A model generated the notes under the pieces. That model had not been told where the DNA came from, ran no database searches, and saw only the letters and a program-made list of their open reading frames with translations. Positions 37,901 through 42,069 of a stretch of DNA of 64,000 nt are shown here, in pieces (within the stretch, counting starts at the first letter, position 1; every line of letters begins with the position of its first letter). This DNA comes from Paraescarpia echinospica (taxonomy: Eukaryota; Annelida; Polychaeta; Sabellida; Siboglinidae). The stretch is from NCBI GenBank assembly GCA_020002185.1, contig CM034537.1, positions 7,157,590-7,221,589 on the forward strand, in the 5' to 3' direction. Both the position numbers and the translations under genes were made by a program.

Positions 37901-38583
37901 TTTCAGCAGTCCTGCGCTATATAAGAACTTACCTTTTACTTTTTTACTGATTCTGTCAGCGAGGTAACAAGGCCTAGGGTTAGTGCAAGAAAAACATAAC
38001 CATAAGTTAGTGGGCAGTGGGCAAGTGGAAACCACACCTCAACACGATGAAACAGTCATGATTACTGACTTTTATCAATAATGATTACTACATTTACAAG
38101 TAGTGTCTTGTTGTTTTATATCTTCCCCTCTAGACTATATTCAATAGTAAAGGTTAAAACGTACCAGGCTCAGAATGCACCATTTTAAAGCTAGTTTTAA
38201 AAAAATATCCGGGGGAGCATGCCCTAACAGTTGTTTTGCATGAATGTTCTTTCCTAAATCCACGCTGAAACAGAGACAGACATCTCTAAATGCCGGTCAT
38301 TTTTACGGTTTGATGAAAAGATCACAGATTTATAGGACCATACAATTCTCCATACATGATACAGTGTACACGCTACGCCTACGATGTCGATGACGTGGCC
38401 AAATTAAAAAATAATAACGGGTGATTGCCTAAACTTACATTTTAGTGACTTGAAGAATATTGAATGGGTCTCCTTAATTGCCCAATTGTCTAACAATACC
38501 AGCATCTTCCCGCCTGCGTTCACGGCAGAAAGACACATCAAAACGCCGGCTAAAAGCAACACCACACGAACACAACCTGCCAT
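4845..38583 (-). CDS. DDOST: Dolichyl-diphosphooligosaccharide-protein glycosyltransferase 48-kDa subunit (partial, 9 exons)
   Basis: OST48 is a type I ER membrane subunit of oligosaccharyltransferase, the complex that moves the lipid-linked glycan onto Asn in Asn-X-Ser/Thr of nascent proteins. Coding exons, in order: 38439-38583, 32183-32293, 22866-22952, 22565-22668, 10786-10877, 6103-6196, 5578-5723, 5284-5431, 4845-4965. Their lengths (145, 111, 87, 104, 92, 94, 146, 148, 121) keep one frame for 349 codons plus one base, with AG acceptors and GT donors at every junction. The product has a signal peptide (about residues 1-23), LVLLDN near residue 28, then blocks such as [21 protein letters not shown] and RIDPFVR in the family order. 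Family members are about 440-460 residues, so roughly 100 residues including the transmembrane segment lie past the left edge. No inactivating change was seen. Large introns hold nearly all transposons in this half of the window. Confidence 0.96.
5284..5431 (-). CDS. DDOST: DDOST coding exon 8
   Basis: A 148-bp exon encoding [20 protein letters not shown], then [11 protein letters not shown] and HAYTIMDIV. Acceptor TTGTGAACAG, donor GTAAGT, phase 0 end. Confidence 0.96.
5578..5723 (-). CDS. DDOST: DDOST coding exon 7
   Basis: A 146-bp exon encoding [20 protein letters not shown] and the block [11 protein letters not shown], one of the best conserved parts of OST48. Acceptor GTTGCAG, donor GTAGGT, phase 2 end. 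Confidence 0.96.
6103..6196 (-). CDS. DDOST: DDOST coding exon 6
   Basis: A 94-bp exon encoding [18 protein letters not shown] and then [13 protein letters not shown]. Acceptor TGTGCTACAG, donor GTACGG, phase 0 end. A Tigger-like transposon begins only 60 bp upstream of its acceptor. Confidence 0.95.
6525..6870. repeat. Internal direct duplication inside the Tigger-like element
   Basis: Two diverged copies of about 150-190 bp start at TAGGTCAATGAGG (about 6525 and 6678). Both contain CAGGGCTAC, TTGAGGATTTCC, the CCAACAGCAAACAAACG block and GGAGGACTTCTTCAAA in the same order. Confidence 0.8.
7070..7231. mobile_element. Small MITE nested in the Tigger-like element
   Basis: About 160 bp with inverted ends GGGCCGGTTTCATGAAG at 7072 and CTTCATGAAACAGGCCC at 7213-7229. 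It interrupts the Tigger-like element, so it inserted later. A short direct flank (CCTG) could be a target duplication, but this is weak. Confidence 0.7.
7363..7937. other. DDOST intron 5, no clear feature
   Basis: AT-rich intronic sequence between the Tigger-like element and the minisatellite. No coding or structural signal recognised. Confidence 0.4.
7938..8240. repeat. 45-bp minisatellite with tRNA-like content
   Basis: About six to seven imperfect copies of a 45-bp unit containing CTTGACCGAGTCCAAAGC and CCACTACACCCCACCC. On the minus strand each unit reads GTGGTTAGGGCTTTGGACTC, much like the D-arm and anticodon region of a tRNA. The rightmost minus-strand reading ends in a box-B-like TTTCGAACC near 7935. 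The array may have grown from part of a tRNA-derived SINE. The period is a multiple of three, so it stays open in several frames without being a gene. Confidence 0.85.
8921..9184 (+). CDS. Hypothetical 87-codon frame inside the TTAA element
   Basis: The frame begins [20 protein letters not shown], a basic lysine/arginine-rich start, and continues acidic and Thr/Ala-rich. Codon use looks more protein-like than the surrounding DNA. It could be a first exon of the element's transposase or accessory protein, but no catalytic motif is visible and no homologue is recalled. An upstream Met at 8726 in the same frame is possible; the MPPKK start was preferred because sequence before it looks non-coding. 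Confidence 0.35.
   Translation: MPPKKSKVLRKRLSECNAARRWSSEEADLAAVIDGESELIEADDTATDTDRAGKIATVDAGATAQLPGTAQATPCHTSRLVTQNCQP
9400..10090. repeat. Internal duplication of about 380 bp inside the TTAA element
   Basis: Two diverged units share the same order of blocks: CTGACATGTCA, a short ATGGACTGTTACATGC-like stretch, TCACAACCTG/TCACAATGTATG, AACTGTC-GAATT, TGCATTATAA, a G-rich run, and TGACAT-TGTCACT. Confidence 0.65.
10786..10877 (-). CDS. DDOST: DDOST coding exon 5
   Basis: A 92-bp exon encoding [19 protein letters not shown] and then [11 protein letters not shown]. It stands isolated between the 11.7-kb and 4.6-kb introns, 108 bp from the end of a TTAA-flanked transposon. Acceptor TTGTAG, donor GTAAGT, phase 2 end. 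Confidence 0.95.
11096..11990. mobile_element. 0.9-kb interspersed repeat with short inverted ends
   Basis: AGTCCTTTGG at 11096-11105 and its complement CCAAAGGACT at 11981-11990 bound the segment. Inside, a block of about 110-150 bp is duplicated: GCCCTTAGAATGATTCAATC near 11660 and GCCCTTAAAATGATTCAATC near 11825, each followed by AAATACAGATTTCT and GTGGCAG. The 97-codon frame at 11241-11534 shows no recognisable domain. Class is uncertain. Confidence 0.5.
11991..13110. other. DDOST intron 4, low-information stretch
   Basis: No gene recognised. Between 12780 and 13050 one plus-strand frame is rich in Glu, Pro and Gly and could be a decayed transposon exon, but stops interrupt it. Confidence 0.4.
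13111..13186. repeat. Small near-perfect hairpin palindrome
   Basis: Arms of about 30 bp (13111-13140 and 13157-13186) containing GGATAAAAAATAATG and its complement enclose a 16-base AT-only loop. One mismatch was seen (AGTCATGG against AGTCGTGG). No flanking duplication is evident. Confidence 0.85.
13498..13932 (+). pseudogene. Decayed coding-like segment, probable transposon remnant
   Basis: After TTTTTTCCAG at 13490-13499, which looks like a splice acceptor, the plus strand reads protein-like pieces in shifting frames. One is [20 protein letters not shown]; a later one is [20 protein letters not shown]. Stops and frame changes break it. No family could be named. It lies antisense inside DDOST intron 4. 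Confidence 0.3.
13933..16084. other. DDOST intron 4, no firm feature
   Basis: AT-rich intron. An 86-codon frame at 14664-14924 ([15 protein letters not shown]...) and a 64-codon minus frame at 15213-15407 have no recognised domain. A short tandem duplication (CTTCGTTTTGGTTTCTCCA) lies near 15275. Confidence 0.4.
16085..16168 (+). pseudogene. THAP-domain exon fragment
   Basis: After TTATTTGCAG (16075-16084) the plus strand reads [19 protein letters not shown] and then a stop at 16166-16168. This resembles the second half of a THAP zinc-binding domain, where an E-H-F motif is followed by a short spacer and a basic K-R-K-L segment. The usual ending (VPTIF-like) is lost, so the copy looks decayed. 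THAP domains occur in animal regulators and at the N-termini of P-type and some other transposases. The first half of the domain was not found. Confidence 0.55.
16185..16398. repeat. Diverged tandem duplication, second copy split by the hAT element
   Basis: Unit 1 (about 16186-16290) runs from CCCGACTTTGTTCTG through GTACATCACTTTGTG to TTTCAAATGGATG. Unit 2 (from about 16339) repeats these blocks up to ATGTACAT at 16391-16398 and resumes after the hAT at about 18782 with ATGTACATCACTACATG and TTTCAAATGGATTTG. Unit 1 therefore shows the pre-insertion sequence. Confidence 0.75.
16876..17365 (-). pseudogene. LINE reverse transcriptase C-terminal remnant, copy 1
   Basis: Minus-strand reading gives [20 protein letters not shown] and then, after a one-base frame change near 17285, [34 protein letters not shown] and [13 protein letters not shown]. 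This order (SRLDYGN, RDHITP, LHWLPV, GPRLWN) is the typical carboxy end of L2/CR1-group reverse transcriptases. The catalytic domain is absent. Confidence 0.85.
17569..18058 (-). pseudogene. LINE reverse transcriptase C-terminal remnant, copy 2
   Basis: Nearly identical to the copy at 16876-17365 and carrying the same frame change, so the break predates the duplication. The visible differences are single bases, one changing Phe to Ser near the C-terminus and one changing Arg to Gln in the middle. Confidence 0.85.
18790..19901. other. DDOST intron 4, AT-rich with TA microsatellites
   Basis: Right half of the split tandem unit, then AT-rich sequence with TA runs near 19520-19541 and 19746-19766. 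No gene recognised. Confidence 0.5.
19902..20545 (+). mobile_element. Degenerate transposon copy A (related to the inverted copy at 26265-28225)
   Basis: The left part has two copies of TATGACAGGCCG with hairpin-like GGCCGGTTTTCCGGC and GGCCGATTTTTCGGC. It then contains a short coding frame (20160-20330) and a right end with CACAGCTGATCAG near 20517. The same blocks occur inverted and further apart in copy B. Copy A lacks about 1.3 kb present in B, so it looks like an internal-deletion derivative. Superfamily not determined. Confidence 0.6.
20160..20330 (+). pseudogene. Short acidic transposon protein N-terminus, copy A
   Basis: A 56-codon frame starting [20 protein letters not shown] and continuing [16 protein letters not shown]. 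The acidic Ser/Asp-rich start resembles N-terminal regions of several DNA transposases. A related reading is found on the opposite strand at 27721-27984. Truncated by a stop at 20328-20330 compared with B. Confidence 0.45.
20546..20851. other. DDOST intron 4, no feature seen
   Basis: AT-rich sequence between transposon copy A and the minisatellite. Confidence 0.4.
20852..21270. repeat. 24-bp polypyrimidine minisatellite, about 17 copies
   Basis: Tandem copies of a 24-bp unit, TACTGCCTCTCCCCTCTTCC followed by TCAC, with small variants. One strand is over 90 percent pyrimidine. Because the period is a multiple of three, long frames are open on both strands (Leu/Pro/Ser-rich forward, Arg/Gly/Glu/Val-rich reverse). 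These are artefacts of the repeat, not genes. It lies in DDOST intron 4. Confidence 0.95.
21505..22181. mobile_element. TTAA-flanked foldback (palindromic) transposon
   Basis: TTAA at 21505-21508 is followed by GGGTAGCCACTACTCGAAAA. The mirrored end GTTTTCGAGTAGTGGCTACC is followed by TTTA at 22178-22181, one base from TTAA. The inverted match continues through most of the element (for example CAATAAGGTGGTTTTGGGCA near 21777 and its complement near 21919), leaving a short centre near 21840-21885. It is a non-autonomous element with very long inverted arms, sharing the TTAA-GG start with the elements at 2678 and 8248. Confidence 0.87.
22466..22512. repeat. Short tandem repeat of about 22 bp
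   Basis: CATGCAACGTCTTTCTATAT appears twice head to tail, followed by a third partial CATGCAACG. It lies about 50 bp from the DDOST exon 4 donor. Confidence 0.85.
22565..22668 (-). CDS. DDOST: DDOST coding exon 4
   Basis: A 104-bp exon encoding [18 protein letters not shown] and then a segment with VIDHLNYD. Acceptor TTGTTTCAG, donor GTATTG. It ends in phase 0. The next exon is 11.7 kb away. Confidence 0.95.
22866..22952 (-). CDS. DDOST: DDOST coding exon 3
   Basis: An 87-bp exon encoding [20 protein letters not shown] followed by LVAASSNI, the Gly-rich block of OST48. Acceptor TGTGTTTAG and donor GTAAG flank it. It is separated from exon 4 by only 197 bp. Confidence 0.95.
22953..24646. other. 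DDOST intron 2, no firm feature
   Basis: AT-rich intron. A minus-strand frame at 23529-23729 ([19 protein letters not shown]...) follows a possible acceptor TTTTAG and is Lys/Glu/Pro-rich; it might be a transposon exon but no family is recognised. Confidence 0.4.
24647..25410 (-). pseudogene. Remnant of a widespread repetitive-element protein of unknown function
   Basis: On the minus strand, pieces in shifting frames read [17 protein letters not shown], then [31 protein letters not shown], and finally [15 protein letters not shown] and [17 protein letters not shown]. The order (a C-x2-C start, a [18 protein letters not shown] block, a Tyr-x-x-x-C block, then HVILVF and an [10 protein letters not shown] ending) is one I recall from multi-copy uncharacterised proteins in fish, cnidarian and mollusc genomes. 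Several frameshifts and stops show it is dead. Its biochemical role is unknown. Confidence 0.6.
25411..26264. other. DDOST intron 2, no firm feature
   Basis: AT-rich sequence. AATAGTAAT-type motifs recur at 25610-25700 without forming a clean array. Confidence 0.4.
26265..28225 (-). mobile_element. Degenerate transposon copy B (longer relative of copy A, inverted)
   Basis: Read on the minus strand, this begins near 28225 with a stretch like the copy A start. It continues through the acidic reading frame (27984-27721), an interior of about 1.3 kb absent from copy A, and the shared right end (CACAGCTGATCAG, about 26265-26405). The interior has Gln/Pro/Gly-rich minus-strand frames (26477-26940) that may be further decayed coding. 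Copies A and B are inverted to each other about 6-8 kb apart inside two DDOST introns. Confidence 0.58.
27721..27984 (-). pseudogene. Acidic transposon protein N-terminus, copy B (broken)
   Basis: The minus-strand frame matches copy A ([15 protein letters not shown], then [13 protein letters not shown]) and goes on through [18 protein letters not shown] to a stop at 27721. The initiator is changed (ATT where copy A has ATG) and a stop interrupts the frame just before SLSDVDD. The downstream acidic extension is longer than in copy A. Confidence 0.5.
28463..28622. repeat. Direct repeat copy 1 (interrupted by a 2.7-kb insertion)
   Basis: About 160 bp nearly identical to 31646-31802, from CTGCGATAGG through TGACATGGAAATTACCGAGC to CAAACATATATA. 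The match resumes after the insertion at about 31306 with TAGTAATACAATAATAACAA, just as the uninterrupted second copy continues. Confidence 0.88.
28623..31305. mobile_element. 2.7-kb DNA-transposon-like insertion with 14-bp inverted ends
   Basis: Starts CAGACCTGCCTACC (28623) and ends with its complement GGTAGGCAGGTCTG (31292-31305). It splits a direct repeat whose intact copy (31646-31822) shows the empty site. Flanks are TATATA and TATCTA, a probable 6-8 bp target duplication with a change, so a hAT-like origin is plausible. Frames inside (29321-29563 minus, 29795-30175 plus, 30689-31081 minus) match nothing I recognise. Palindromic patches such as GGGCCGAATTCGGCCC (29440) are present. Confidence 0.68.
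31646..31822. repeat. Direct repeat copy 2 (intact empty site)
   Basis: Second copy of the repeat at 28463, continuing without interruption from CATATATA into GTAATACAATAATAACAA. It provides the paralogous pre-insertion sequence for the element at 28623-31305. Confidence 0.88.
31823..32182. other. DDOST intron 2, no feature seen
   Basis: AT-rich sequence between the direct repeat and the donor of exon 2. Confidence 0.4.
32183..32293 (-). CDS. DDOST: DDOST coding exon 2
   Basis: Encodes [20 protein letters not shown] and the following [16 protein letters not shown] block, matching OST48 directly after the first conserved region. The acceptor is a T-rich stretch ending TTTTTTAG (32294-32301), the donor GTAGGT. 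The exon is 111 bp and ends in phase 1. Confidence 0.95.
32294..33177. other. DDOST intron 1, repeat-derived sequence
   Basis: No gene. The block at 32836-32900 (GAGGTGGGTCTGGATTC and nearby CACAAGT) resembles one at 36358-36400 (AAGTGGGTCCGGATTCGACG). A further block near 33045 (TTTTGAGGCCGAAAAAGC) resembles 36325, so an old interspersed repeat is probably present in both places. Confidence 0.4.
33178..34760. mobile_element. 1.6-kb DNA-transposon-like element with GAAATAAGC ends
   Basis: GAAATAAGC at 33178-33186 mirrors GCTTATTTC at 34752-34760. The subterminal regions hold repeated GGACAAG/CTTGTCC motifs (33189-33260 and 34705-34742). A 145-codon hydrophobic plus frame at 34306-34743 runs into the right end; it has no recognised domain and is probably fortuitous. 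No target duplication seen. Confidence 0.5.
34761..36841. other. DDOST intron 1, repeat-derived, no firm gene
   Basis: Contains a small direct repeat (GGGCTTCGGTATGGGC, twice near 34832-34860). A minus frame at 35984-36235 looks protein-like in places, but its start overlaps a repeat block (GAGTCCGGATTCGACAC) that recurs inverted at 36358, so it is more likely transposon-derived. Confidence 0.4.
36842..37777. mobile_element. hAT-like non-autonomous transposon
   Basis: Ends CAGGCCTTGACATTAA (36842) and TTAATGTTGAGGCCTG (to 37777) are inverted repeats with two differences. Subterminal ACTGGCCCG/CGGGCCAGT motifs recur near both ends (36880-36940 and 37690-37765). The flanks do not show a clean 8-bp duplication. 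The 936-bp interior has no transposase. Confidence 0.72.
37778..38438. other. DDOST intron 1, next to exon 1
   Basis: No feature recognised apart from the GTAAGT donor of exon 1 at 38433-38438. Confidence 0.45.
38439..38583 (-). CDS. DDOST: DDOST coding exon 1 (start codon, signal peptide)
   Basis: The start ATG (38581-38583) sits in AAAATGGC, a good initiation context. The exon encodes a hydrophobic signal peptide ([17 protein letters not shown]) and then the conserved LVLLDN and [11 protein letters not shown] blocks. It ends one base into a codon at donor GTAAGT (38433-38438). It was chosen as first exon because the signal peptide and the initiator Met lie in the same open stretch. Confidence 0.95.
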
Positions 38584-38743
38584 TTTGAAAGTAGCGCAAG
38601 AATACTTAGGTTGTAGAACACGTCGACATTCGTGTTACAATAAAATATGTCAAGTATAATAACCAGAAACATATTATAGACAAGCTGTTGTTAGTATTTG
38701 GGAATTGTTGTTCAGTGTTTATTTTGCGCGTAGTCTACAGGTC
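38584..38743 (-). promoter_or_regulatory. Region 5' of DDOST start codon (5' UTR and promoter expected here)
   Basis: This lies immediately upstream of the DDOST start on its strand. No TATA box or other defined element could be assigned, and the transcription start is not visible. Confidence 0.3.
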
Positions 38744-39046
38744 CTACATAAATACATCGGCACTATTTCTTTTATGAGTCCAATCAACATCCCCAAACAG
38801 TGATGCGTGATTGGGGGCCTCTGTAACCACGCGGAACAACTGGCGGGACCTGAGGAGGTTGGACCTTCGATCATCAAGGCGCCGCGAGATGGGAGCACCG
38901 TAGGCATTCACAACGCGTGTTGGGGTAAGACCACATTTAAATTTTATATAGTCGGCCATTATAACGTTTCCTTCATTTCCTGCAAAATTTGTCTTACGAT
39001 TTTCTTGAACATTTCTCACATTAAACACCACAGTTGTACCTCTCAA
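38744..39046 (-). CDS. Unassigned 100-codon frame upstream of DDOST
   Basis: The frame reads MRGTTVVFNVRNVQENRKTN, then CGLTPTRVVNAYGAPISRRL, RRSNLLRSRQLFRVVTEAPN and HASLFGDVDWTH. It looks like real protein rather than random translation. I cannot name the family. It may be a transposon-encoded fragment or an exon of an unknown gene divergent to the left neighbour; no splice context was established. Confidence 0.35.
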   Translation of the reverse strand: MRGTTVVFNVRNVQENRKTNFAGNEGNVIMADYIKFKCGLTPTRVVNAYGAPISRRLDDRRSNLLRSRQLFRVVTEAPNHASLFGDVDWTHKRNSADVFM

Positions 39047-39819
39047 GTATCACAATTATTATGAATTTATGTGTGACATAATGCATTATTATAGAATTTC
39101 ACACTGCTCTCTTGAGTAACAGAGATATGACAATTATTTCACAAGATTTACATGTAGAATCAAAACAGTTATCATTATATCATACACAATGGCCTTTTTA
39201 TTTCAGATATTGTTCGCCATTACATGCAGTGACACTGATCTTACGCTGATCTGTGTCTGACAGTTAACTCTGAAGGTACCAAGCCACAGAGTCATCTGAA
39301 TATGACACCCATCACTTGCCTGCATATGTACACATTTAATCTGGCTGATTATATATCTGATATCTTTATTGAACAGTGTCCACTCAATATGACACGAACA
39401 TTACTTATAGACATCATGTTGAAGAACACAACATTATTTTATATGATACTGAAATATGAACTTTGCTGCACAGATGTTGCAGCCTATACTGGCATTAAAT
39501 TATGAGACTATCAATTTCCAATATTACAAAAAGACTGTATTATGAGCCGAGCAGACTTCTTCATGGCTTGATTCCCATGGGCCATGAGGAGTAATGCAGA
39601 AAACAGTCTAGCTTTGGTGCATTTGGATTCAACGACCTAATACATTACTTCATCAAGTTCATGTTAAAATGCAGAACATTACATTATGAAGCAGCGACAA
39701 CTGATTACTGGTCTGTACAGAGCCTGCAGTATTCATCCAACCTGTCATGACACAGTCACACATAGACACAGTGAATTAGGAGTATGAATACTGTATTTCA
39801 TTGTCATGTATTGATCTGT
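39047..39819. other. Intergenic, no feature seen
   Basis: AT-rich sequence. Frames present have no recognised domain. Confidence 0.4.
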
Positions 39820-40345
39820 TGAGTTTGTATGCTATGTAACCAATATTGACTTATTAATAAAGTTATTGTTAATGCTATATGAATGGTTAATGTAAATTTA
39901 TTGTAATGTTTAATGTGGTTGTAAACATTGCATAAATTATATAGCTATCTTCATAATTATGGACATTCCAGCCTTTTATCGAAATGTAGCGGTCAGTCAT
40001 TAGGCTTTAGCGTACTAATATTAGCCTTTAACTTATTAATTAAATTACTGTTAATGTGAAATGACTGGTTAATGTATATTTATTACCATAATTAATGTGG
40101 TTTACTGCTTTAATAAATTATACAAATATCATGGACATTATGGCCTTTACTGAAATGTGTCGGTCTTTTGAGGTTGCGCACTAATTAGCCAATATTATTA
40201 AATGATTTGTTAAAGTATGTTTATTACCATTATTAATGTGGTTATACACATTGCATAATATGTATAAATATCTTCATAATCATGGGCATTATGGCCTTTA
40301 ATTGGAACATGTTGGTCTGTTGAGTTTTTATGCTACATTACTAAA
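39820..40345. repeat. Degenerate tandem repeat of about 160-210 bp, three copies
   Basis: The blocks TTATTAATAAAGTTATTGTT, AATGTGGTTGTAAACATTGC, CTTCATAATTATGGACATT and GTCTGTTGAGTTT recur in the same order around 39830-40010, 40010-40165 and 40165-40345 with many changes. An old array. Confidence 0.7.
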
Positions 40346-40886
40346 AATAACTAATTAATTGCAATAATTTGGTCATAATTAGTACTAAAAATATTACATA
40401 TTGTAAATTTATTACTTTAGTCAATGTGTTTGAAAACCCTGAAAACAGAATTTAAATATATATATATATATATATATATAAAAGTTATGACATTTTAAAG
40501 CAAATATTTATCCACAGAAAACACAAAAATGAGTCCATTTTGGATCTATTAAAGATATCTTAATAGAATAAACAGTTATGTGACCCTTAAGCTATTACCT
40601 TTAATTTAAGCCCATTCCCAATGTTCTAGCATGATATTTTTGTTGTTGTTGAAGTGCCTACTTTGTTTAATCAATATACCTACCCAAATATAACATGAAA
40701 AGAAAATAGGTGGTGTGGTAGCGAAGGTTAGATCAAATTATATACAAATCAATATATATATATATATATATACATACACGGTGGAACTGCCAACATTACT
40801 TAAATACGCGTACTTACCATGTGCTCAACAGAACAACATCGACTGACAATGTGAACAGTCATTTGATTTGATTCGTTGGCAGTGTT
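40346..40886. repeat. AT-rich intergenic with TA microsatellites
   Basis: TA runs near 40457-40480 and 40752-40772; otherwise nothing recognised. Confidence 0.6.
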
Positions 40887-41700
40887 CCGGTGTACCGGTC
40901 TGGAAGGAGGTTCCGGTCTGAGAGTAAATTCAGGTTCCGTTTTGCGTATTGCGCATGTGATTGTATATGTCAAAGGTTAGCGCCTACTTTCGGCCCAAAG
41001 CTGTACGATTTGGAAGTAAGTTTCGGTCTAAGAGTAAGTTCCGGTTCCGTTTTGCGTACACACTGTACATGTCAAAGGTTAGCACCTATTTTTGGCCAGC
41101 TTAAACAAGGTGTTTGCCGAAACTATGTGTGACCCAATTATATTATAGTTTACTTTAATGATACGGTTACTTTTGTAATTGTTAGTATAAATAACAAACC
41201 CTCGTAATTAGCATAACTTGTAATTATTTGCCAAAAAAATTGTTTTATTTTGATGTCATTGTCTCAGAGCGTTGTGTATCTTACGACTTCGTCACACAGA
41301 GCTGCAGTTTTCAGCGCTGTTTAAATGCAAAGCAGGTTTTGTGGTAAACACAAATGACACATATCTCTGTCAGTTTGGAATATATGAAGCACCGTAGGGG
41401 AGCAAGTAGGCCAATGGAGTAAAGGTCGCTACAGCAAGCAAAAAATTATTAATTATGTAACTCAGTCGCCGCGAGCGTCGAGCAAGGGTCAAAGGTGATG
41501 GGTCACCTGAGGTCATGTTGCTCACTGCGATGTAACTCAGTCGCCACATACTTCTGGCACGGGGTCAAAGTTGATCGTTCAGCTGAGGTCACATTGCTCA
41601 CCGCGGGTCGCATTTAATGTACTGCGCTTGCCCAAGCATACGCAAAACGGAACCGGAACTTACTCTCTGACCGGAACCTCCTTCCAGACCGGTACACCGG
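40887..41700. mobile_element. Non-autonomous DNA transposon with about 80-bp inverted termini
   Basis: Starts CCGGTGTACCGGTCTGGAAG and ends with the complement at 41681-41700. The inverted match runs about 75-80 bp, through GTTCCGGTCTGAGAGTAA and GGTTCCGTTTTGCGTA. The left terminus is followed by a second, diverged copy of itself (41010-41100), both ending in ATGTCAAAGGTTAGC. Inside, two copies of a block starting GTAACTCAGTCGCC (41457 and 41531) lie in tandem. No transposase frame. Superfamily unknown. Confidence 0.82.
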
Positions 41701-41979
41701 CGCCTGACATTTTGTCGGCGTTGTTGATAATTCCATTGATCGTTGTTGCTATTAAACTGCATTAGTCTGACACTGGCACATCATCTCATCTCGCTGATTC
41801 ATTTGGATAGTGAATCATGCGTCTGAGTGGTGACTGTTGCCTCAAATACGTAACGTATTAACCGTTTTCCTATCTGTTTACATGGGCGCCACAACGCGGT
41901 TAGCTCATCGACGCCAGATGGCGCCACGCACGTAAAAATCAATGGCCGCCCCATTGTTATTGCGTGCAGTGACTAAGAG
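41701..41979. other. Short intergenic stretch before the LINE
   Basis: No feature recognised. GGCGCCAC-type repeats occur at 41886 and 41922. Confidence 0.4.
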
Positions 41980-42069
41980 ACTAAGAGACGATCGAGACCA
42001 GTCATTTCGACACAACACAAGAACATTGTACTACTCTCATGCAGTTCATTCAAAGATCTAATTAAACAC

